Positions 56,168 to 64,000 of a DNA stretch of 64,000 nt are shown here, one piece after another. The DNA is from Occultella kanbiaonis. GTDB lineage: Bacteria > Actinomycetota > Actinomycetes > Actinomycetales > Beutenbergiaceae. The notes beneath the pieces were generated by a model. It made no database searches and was not told where the DNA came from. It was given only the letters and a program-made list of their open reading frames with translations. Every line of letters begins with the position of its first letter. Within the stretch, counting starts at the first letter, position 1. Location of the stretch: assembly GCF_009708215.1 (NCBI RefSeq), contig NZ_CP046175.1:2914001-2978000 (forward strand), given 5' to 3'. The translations under genes were made by a program, and so were the position numbers.

Positions 56168-56493
56168 TGCGTTTCCTCCGAGCCGTCGAGGTGCCCGCTG
56201 AGCGAACGCATGGTGTCGTCGAAGGCGGACTCCAGATCGACGTCGTAGGCGTCGGCCAGGACGATGACCGACCACAGGCAGTCCGCCAACTCATGCGCCA
56301 GCGCAGCATCGAGGTCGTCGCGCGGACGCACCCCCGCCTTGCCCTGGACGAGCTTGGCGAGGTCGCCGACATCGCCGAGGAAGCCCAGCATGGTCTCTTC
56401 GGGGGTCCAGGAGCGTCCGTACCGCGCACTCTCCAACTCGGCGTACTTCGCGCGCACTGCTCGGGCCCTGGCCTGCATCTCGATGAACTGCAT
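56164..56493 (-). CDS. MazG-like nucleotide pyrophosphohydrolase
   Basis: A 109-residue all-helical protein of the MazG/dUTPase-like superfamily. EETMLGFLGDVGDLAKLVQGK and ALAHELADCLWSVIVLADAYDVDL hold the acidic residues expected to bind Mg and a nucleotide. It could hydrolyse nucleoside triphosphates, but the substrate is unknown. ATG 56493 is chosen over an internal ATG because GGAG lies just upstream. It follows the acyl-CoA ligase gene by 26 bases on the same strand. Its stop is shared within CTAG with the permease on the other strand. Confidence 0.85.
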   Translation of the reverse strand: MQFIEMQARARAVRAKYAELESARYGRSWTPEETMLGFLGDVGDLAKLVQGKAGVRPRDDLDAALAHELADCLWSVIVLADAYDVDLESAFDDTMRSLSGHLDGSEETH

Positions 56494-56519
56494 GCTCCAT
56501 GGTGGACCACCAGAGCGGC

Positions 56520-59718
<3,199 letters not shown>

Positions 59719-59757
59719 GTCACCGACCTGCGAGCGACCCGGGGTCATGGCCGAGCG

Positions 59758-61080
59758 TCACGGCCCCTCGCCCGGGTCCACCACCTGTCCCATGAACACC
59801 GGCAGCCCGGTGGGCAGGTGCACGATCCGGTAGGCGAACTGCCGGTCCGCACTGAACACCACCGCGGGCGACGTCTCCTGGGCGCTGGTCGGGCCGACGG
59901 CGACCGAGGTGACGGCCGCGGCCACGGTGCCGGCGGAGTCCACGGTGATCGTGGCCTCGTGTGCCGCCGCCGAGACGTACAGCTCGGGCGCGATGCCGCT
60001 CAGGTCCGGGGTCACGCCGAGGGTCTCGGACAGCCCCGCCTCCCGCAGCATCGCCTTCAGGTCGAGGCTGGTGGTGTGCTCCCAGGTGGGCAGCGTGAGC
60101 TCCACCGGCACCGGGGCGGCCGACGCGGCATCGAGGCCGGCCGCGATGACCGGCCACCCGGCCGGGTCCCACCGGCCCTCGGGGGCGAGGACCACGTCCA
60201 TGGCGAAGTCCGCGGTGTACGGGATCCGCACCGCAGCGGTCCCGTGCGGCGTGATGAAGTACGCCAGGTCACGGGTCTCCTCGAGGAACTGCGCCGTCGC
60301 CGTCGTGCCGTCGGGCCGGTGGAACTGCCCCGGCGACGTCCCGCCGCTGAACGGCTCCTGCCAGGCCGCGGCCAGATAGACCGTGTTGAGCAGCGCGAGC
60401 CGGGTGCTCCGGTCGAACGGCACCGGCGCCGCCTCGACCAGCCCTCCGGTGTGCTCGGCGACCCAGTCGTCGACGACGGCGCGCCCGCCGGCGCGGCCGG
60501 TCGCGGTGAAGTCCACCTGGACGGCGTTCGCGCCGTAGTGGGTGGCGAGGGCGTCCAGGAACGGCTGCTGCACGGCGAACCCCTCCTGCAGGAACACCTG
60601 ATCGGCGACGTGCAGCACCGGCACGTCCGGGACCTCGCCGGCGGGCACCTCGCCCGGGTCGCCGTCGTGGAGCTCGAGCTGACGCAGCAGGGCGTTCATC
60701 GCCTCCCCGCGCTGCTCGGCGGGAAAGCCCAGCACGGCGTCCAGCTCGGCCGCCGTGGTGGTGGCCGCCCCCTCCCGCAGCATTCCGAACGCGGTCAGGA
60801 TCGAGATCGGGGACACGACGAGGTTCTCGTCCCGGGTCGCGTCCATGAGCCGGGCGCCGAGACCCGAGGTCGCCGCGACGGTGGCGGCGGCCGCGGCCGG
60901 CACGTCGGTCACGGCCACGGCCGCCCGTGGCGAACGCGACTGAAGGACCTCCACGCCCGGCGCGGTCCCGTTCGGGCTGGTGCAGCCGGCCAGGACCATC
61001 GCCAGGATGCCCAGCCCTGCCACGCCCGCCCTTGCCCCCACCGACCGTCGTCCACCCGTCCCCATCGACCCGCGTCCCAT
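59758..61080 (-). CDS. Serpin-family protease inhibitor, secreted lipoprotein
   Basis: A 440-residue serpin. The N-terminal signal peptide ends in lipobox LAGC (Cys33), so it should be exported and anchored to the membrane. The serpin core has NLVVSPISILTAFGMLREGA, LLNTVYLAAAWQEPF and VFMGQVVDPGEG at the end. The reactive-loop hinge reads ITVDSAGTVAAAVTSVAVG, with small residues that allow loop insertion, so it is likely an inhibitor, not a remnant. The scissile position cannot be fixed from sequence. ATG 61080 is chosen with TAGGCT 8 bases upstream; ATG 61065 is an alternative. It is divergent from an S9 peptidase. Confidence 0.88.
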   Translation of the reverse strand: MGRGSMGTGGRRSVGARAGVAGLGILAMVLAGCTSPNGTAPGVEVLQSRSPRAAVAVTDVPAAAAATVAATSGLGARLMDATRDENLVVSPISILTAFGMLREGAATTTAAELDAVLGFPAEQRGEAMNALLRQLELHDGDPGEVPAGEVPDVPVLHVADQVFLQEGFAVQQPFLDALATHYGANAVQVDFTATGRAGGRAVVDDWVAEHTGGLVEAAPVPFDRSTRLALLNTVYLAAAWQEPFSGGTSPGQFHRPDGTTATAQFLEETRDLAYFITPHGTAAVRIPYTADFAMDVVLAPEGRWDPAGWPVIAAGLDAASAAPVPVELTLPTWEHTTSLDLKAMLREAGLSETLGVTPDLSGIAPELYVSAAAHEATITVDSAGTVAAAVTSVAVGPTSAQETSPAVVFSADRQFAYRIVHLPTGLPVFMGQVVDPGEGP

Positions 61081-61088
61081 GGCCGTGC

Positions 61089-61094
61089 AGCCTA
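61089..61094 (-). promoter_or_regulatory. -10 box for the serpin gene
   Basis: On the minus strand TAGGCT is followed by 8 bases and ATG 61080, one base longer than the usual leaderless spacing in this window. Confidence 0.45.
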
Positions 61095-61133
61095 CCGGGG
61101 GTGCGCCTTGCCCCGATGGTGAAGGATGGGTCC

Positions 61134-63092
61134 ATGACCGAGACCGACACCCGCACTCGTGCACCGTTCGGCGCATGGCCCTCCCCACTCGGAGTCACCG
61201 AACTCACCTCGGGGACGGTCCGGCTCGCCGAGGTCGCCCTCGACGGCGAGGCGACCTACTGGATCGAGGGTCGCCCGAGCGAGGGCGGGCGGCAGGCGCT
61301 CGTGCGGCACGAGGCCGGTGGCGCCGTCACCGACGTCGTCGATGCGACGTTCGACGTGCGCACCCGCGCCCACGAGTACGGCGGGGCGTCCTACGCGGTG
61401 ACGCCCACCGGGGTGGTGCTGTCCCGCCGCGAGGACGACCTGCTGTACCGGGTCGACCGTGGTGCCGACGGCTCCTTCGCACGTCCGGTCCCCCTGGTGC
61501 CGGCGGACGGGCGACGGTACGCCGATCTCGAGGTCGACTCCGAGCGCGGGGTGGTCTACGCCGTCGCCGAGGACCACGGCGCCCCCGGCGGCCAGCGGAC
61601 CGACCCGCGGGCAACCCTCGTCTCGGTCCCGCTCGACGGCAGCGGCGTCGCCGACCCGGCCGCCATCGCGGTACTGGTGGACGGCCCCGACTTCGTCACC
61701 TCGCCGCGGCTGTCCGCGGACGGCGCACTGCTGGCCTGGATCTCCTGGGACCACCCGAGCATGCCGTGGGACTCGACCACGCTGCACGTGGCCTCCGTGG
61801 CCGACGGCGGTGGCCGGCTTCTGCACGAGCGCACGCTCGCCGGTGGTCCAGGCGTGAGCGCGGCCGAGCCGCAGTGGACCCCGACCGGCGACCTCATCCA
61901 CGTCGACGACCGCACCGGCTGGTGGAACCTGTACCGCACCGAGTTCGTCGAGGGTGAGGCCCGCACCCGGCACCTGCACCCGGCCGAGGCGGACTTCTCG
62001 CTGCCGCAGTGGGGCTTCGGGCCGCGCACCCACGACATCCTCGACGAGGCACACCTGGTCGTGTCCTGGTCCAGCGGCGGGCATCGGTTCCTCGGCGCGA
62101 TGCTGACCGCGAACGGTCAGCTGGAGCGCTGGGACGGCGACTGGGAGCCGTGGGGTCCGGTGCGCGCGCACGGCGACCGGGTGGTCTTCATCGGCGAGTC
62201 GCCGACGCAGCCCGGCGCGATCGTCGAGCTCGACCTCGTCGGCGGGCACGTCAACGTGCTGAGGTCCTCCTCCGAGCTGCACCTGGACCCGGCCGACGTG
62301 TCCCGTCCGGAGGCCGTCCGGTGGCGCTCCGAGGTCGGCATCGCGCACGGCTTCCTCTACCCGCCCACGTCCGCCCGCGCAGCCGGACCGGCCGGGGAGC
62401 TGCCGCCGCTGCTGGTGTTCAGCCACGGCGGGCCCACCGGGGCCACCTCGCCAGGATTCCGGCCGAGCGTGCAGTTCTGGACCACTCGCGGCTTCGCCGT
62501 CCTTGACGTCAACTACAGCGGCAGCACCGGGTACGGGCGCGCCTACCGGGACCGCCTGCGTGGCGCCTGGGGCATCGCGGACGTGCGGGACTGCGCCGCC
62601 GGCGCCCGGTGGCTGGCGGACACGGGACGGGTCGACGGCGCCCGCCTGGCGATCCGGGGTGGCAGCGCAGGCGGCTTCACGACCCTGGCGGCCCTGACGT
62701 TCACCGACACGTTCACGGCCGGTGCGAGCCTGTACGGCATCGGCGACCTCGAGGCGCTGGCCCGGGACACCCACAAGTTCGAGAGTCGCTACCTCGACTC
62801 CCTGATCGGGCCGTACCCGCAGAAGCGGGACCGGTACCTGGCCCGCTCCCCGATCCACCACACCGACCGGCTCAGCGCTCCGATGATCCTGCTCCAGGGC
62901 ACCGATGACCGGGTCGTCCCCCCGAACCAGGCCGAGTCGATGGCCAAAGCCGTGGCGGACAAGGGCCTGCACGTGGAGCTCGTCATGTTCGACGGCGAGG
63001 GCCACGGCTTCCGCCGCGCCGAGAACATCCAGGCCGCCGCCAGCGCGGAGCTGGCCTTCTACGGCCGGGCGTTCGGCTTCACCCCCGCCTGA
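61134..63092 (+). CDS. S9-family serine peptidase
   Basis: A 652-residue oligopeptidase-type enzyme. An N-terminal beta-propeller of about 360 residues precedes an alpha/beta-hydrolase with Ser511 in [10 protein letters not shown], Asp591 or Asp592 in [11 protein letters not shown], and His624 in [11 protein letters not shown]. There is no signal peptide, so it is probably cytoplasmic and cleaves short peptides. ATG 61134 has GAAGGA about 8 bases upstream. The gene is divergent from a serpin that is exported, so the inhibitor is unlikely to act on it directly. Confidence 0.92.
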   Translation: MTETDTRTRAPFGAWPSPLGVTELTSGTVRLAEVALDGEATYWIEGRPSEGGRQALVRHEAGGAVTDVVDATFDVRTRAHEYGGASYAVTPTGVVLSRREDDLLYRVDRGADGSFARPVPLVPADGRRYADLEVDSERGVVYAVAEDHGAPGGQRTDPRATLVSVPLDGSGVADPAAIAVLVDGPDFVTSPRLSADGALLAWISWDHPSMPWDSTTLHVASVADGGGRLLHERTLAGGPGVSAAEPQWTPTGDLIHVDDRTGWWNLYRTEFVEGEARTRHLHPAEADFSLPQWGFGPRTHDILDEAHLVVSWSSGGHRFLGAMLTANGQLERWDGDWEPWGPVRAHGDRVVFIGESPTQPGAIVELDLVGGHVNVLRSSSELHLDPADVSRPEAVRWRSEVGIAHGFLYPPTSARAAGPAGELPPLLVFSHGGPTGATSPGFRPSVQFWTTRGFAVLDVNYSGSTGYGRAYRDRLRGAWGIADVRDCAAGARWLADTGRVDGARLAIRGGSAGGFTTLAALTFTDTFTAGASLYGIGDLEALARDTHKFESRYLDSLIGPYPQKRDRYLARSPIHHTDRLSAPMILLQGTDDRVVPPNQAESMAKAVADKGLHVELVMFDGEGHGFRRAENIQAAASAELAFYGRAFGFTPA

Positions 63093-63152
63093 GCCGACGC
63101 GAACCGCACGAGGGCGCCAGGCGAGGGTCAGCCCGACCCCGGACACTCCCTC

Positions 63153-63346
63153 TGGCTCGGTTCCACTGACCCGAGACGCGGGCAACTCGACCCGGAACCC
63201 GCAGTTCGCGTCAGCGGAGCGGGCACGTGGGTGGCGCGGCCCCACTCTCACGCTCCCTTGGCTCGGTTCCACTGACCCGAGACGCGGGTGGCTCGGCACG
63301 GGACCCGCAGTTCGCGTCAGCGGAGCGGGCACGTGGGTGGCGCGGC
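63153..63346. repeat. Two 88-bp direct repeats, each an imperfect stem-loop
   Basis: Copies at 63153-63240 and 63259-63346 differ at only about 6 of 88 positions, clustered in the middle. Within each copy, an arm of about 22 bases (TTCCACTGACCCGAGACGCG plus two more) is complementary to a later arm at 16 of 22 positions, so each unit can fold as an imperfect hairpin. The differing bases fall in the loop, which suggests the stem is kept. The unit has no coding frame that I can support. Confidence 0.75.
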
Positions 63347-63385
63347 GCGTCCACATGCTCCCGGTGACGGGCTCCGGGCAGCAAA

Positions 63386-63433
63386 GAGCCCCAGCACGCG
63401 GCCTTGGAATCAAGGGCCGCGCGCCGGGGCCTC
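63386..63433 (-). terminator. Rho-independent terminator of the aconitase gene
   Basis: On the minus strand a strong hairpin pairs GCCCC, GC and CGCGGCC (63388-63403) with GGCCGCG, GC and GGGGC (63415-63430) with two mismatches and an 11-base loop. A short T-run (complement of AAA at 63383-63385) follows on the minus strand. It begins about 9 bases after the aconitase stop. It may also stop transcription from the S9 peptidase side. Confidence 0.7.
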
Positions 63434-63441
63434 CTGTCGTG

Positions 63442-64000
63442 TCAGGCGGCGACGAGCGAGCGCAGCACGTACTGCAGGATGCCGCCGTTGCGGTAGTAGT
63501 CCGCCTCGCCGGGGGTGTCGATGCGCACCACCGCGTCGAACTCGACGGCGGTGCCGTCCGCCTTCGTCGCGGTGACGTGCACGGTCGACGGCGTGCTGCC
63601 CTCGTTCAGCGCGGTCACGCCGGCGATGTCGTAGGTCTCGGTGCCGTCCAGACCGAGGGAGTCCGCGTTCTCCCCCTCGGGGAACTGCAGCGGCAGCACA
63701 CCCATGCCGATCAGGTTCGACCGGTGGATCCGCTCGAAGCTCTCGGTGATGACGGCCTTCACGCCGAGCAGCACGGTGCCCTTCGCGGCCCAGTCGCGGG
63801 ACGACCCGGAGCCGTACTCCTTGCCACCGAGGATCACCAGCGGGACGCCGGCCGCAGCGTAGTCCTGGGCCGCGTCGTAGATGGTGGTCTGCTCGCCGGT
63901 GAGGAGGTTCTTGGTGAACCCGCCCTCGACGTCGTCCAGTAGCTGGTTGCGCAACCGGATGTTGGCGAACGTGCCCCGGATCATGACCTCGTGGTTGCCG
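63442..64000 (-). CDS. acnA: Aconitate hydratase, C-terminal part
   Basis: The last 186 or so residues of a TCA-cycle aconitase that interconverts citrate and isocitrate using a 4Fe-4S cluster. The swivel domain is seen: GNHEV at the window edge (encoded at 63985-63999), then [34 protein letters not shown] and [21 protein letters not shown]. The remainder, with the cluster cysteines, lies beyond the window. The apparent ATG at 63984 is internal, not the start. Confidence 0.95.
   Translation of the reverse strand, partial: GNHEVMIRGTFANIRLRNQLLDDVEGGFTKNLLTGEQTTIYDAAQDYAAAGVPLVILGGKEYGSGSSRDWAAKGTVLLGVKAVITESFERIHRSNLIGMGVLPLQFPEGENADSLGLDGTETYDIAGVTALNEGSTPSTVHVTATKADGTAVEFDAVVRIDTPGEADYYRNGGILQYVLRSLVAA

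Larger units (their letters stand above)
63093..63441. other. 349-bp intergenic region between convergent genes
   Basis: The gap between the S9 peptidase and aconitase holds the two 88-bp repeats (63153-63346) and, nearer aconitase, a terminator hairpin (63386-63433). I see no gene in it. It is the only gap longer than 300 bases in the window. Confidence 0.8.

Overview
The window is very GC-rich, tightly packed chromosomal DNA. Genes often overlap by 4 bases, GTG starts are common, and many starts sit 6-8 bases after a TANNNT -10 box, as expected for leaderless messages. With DUF3000 beside an HRDC ribonuclease D, a 13E12-type HNH protein, GuaB1, a TreX/TreY/TreZ cluster and an IdeR/DtxR-type iron box, this points to an actinobacterium, most likely in Micrococcales. 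That assignment is inference from gene content. I saw no rRNA, tRNA, CRISPR array, insertion sequence or complete prophage. Both window ends cut through genes (narG on the left, aconitase on the right).

Layout. 1-5834: narGHJI, respiratory nitrate reductase. 5848-6686: an ArsR repressor and its SRPBCC partner behind a strong leaderless promoter. 6772-14963: seven genes, each overlapping the next by 4 or 8 bases: PnuC, a NadR-like bifunctional enzyme, a MoxR-type AAA+ ATPase, an unknown protein, a protein carrying both an HExxH motif and a VWA MIDAS, a second unknown protein, and a PaaK-like adenylate-forming enzyme. This chain is the best candidate here for an undescribed system. It is followed by a receiver-like/thioredoxin-reductase fusion lacking the CxxC (14992-16698), a SNF2 helicase (16912-19059) and a membrane sulfite-oxidase-type molybdoenzyme (19130-20710).

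20761-27256: treX-treY-treZ, glycogen or maltodextrin to trehalose. 27283-28179: class IV aminotransferase. 28397-32240: iron-siderophore ABC importer under an iron box. 32361-37130: HIT protein, 13E12 HNH protein with a probable SOS box, Usp-like protein and an ATP-grasp ligase. 37274-39111: DUF3000 and ribonuclease D. 39226-42314: pyruvate formate-lyase and its activase. 42505-45788: fadA-fadB. 45761-49459 (minus strand): a YqaJ-type nuclease, dxs and a PRPP synthetase. 49552-56167: a divergent sugar locus with a debranching-type glycosidase on one side and a LacI regulator with an ABC importer lacking its ATPase on the other. 56164-58211: MazG-like protein and acyl-CoA ligase. 58264-59718: GuaB1. 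59758-63092: a secreted serpin lipoprotein divergent from an S9 peptidase. 63093-63441: two 88-bp repeats and a terminator. 63442-64000: aconitase C-terminus.

Taken together the genes describe a facultative organism. It has nitrate respiration and pyruvate formate-lyase for low oxygen, beta-oxidation and sugar import for carbon, trehalose synthesis for stress, and regulated iron uptake.
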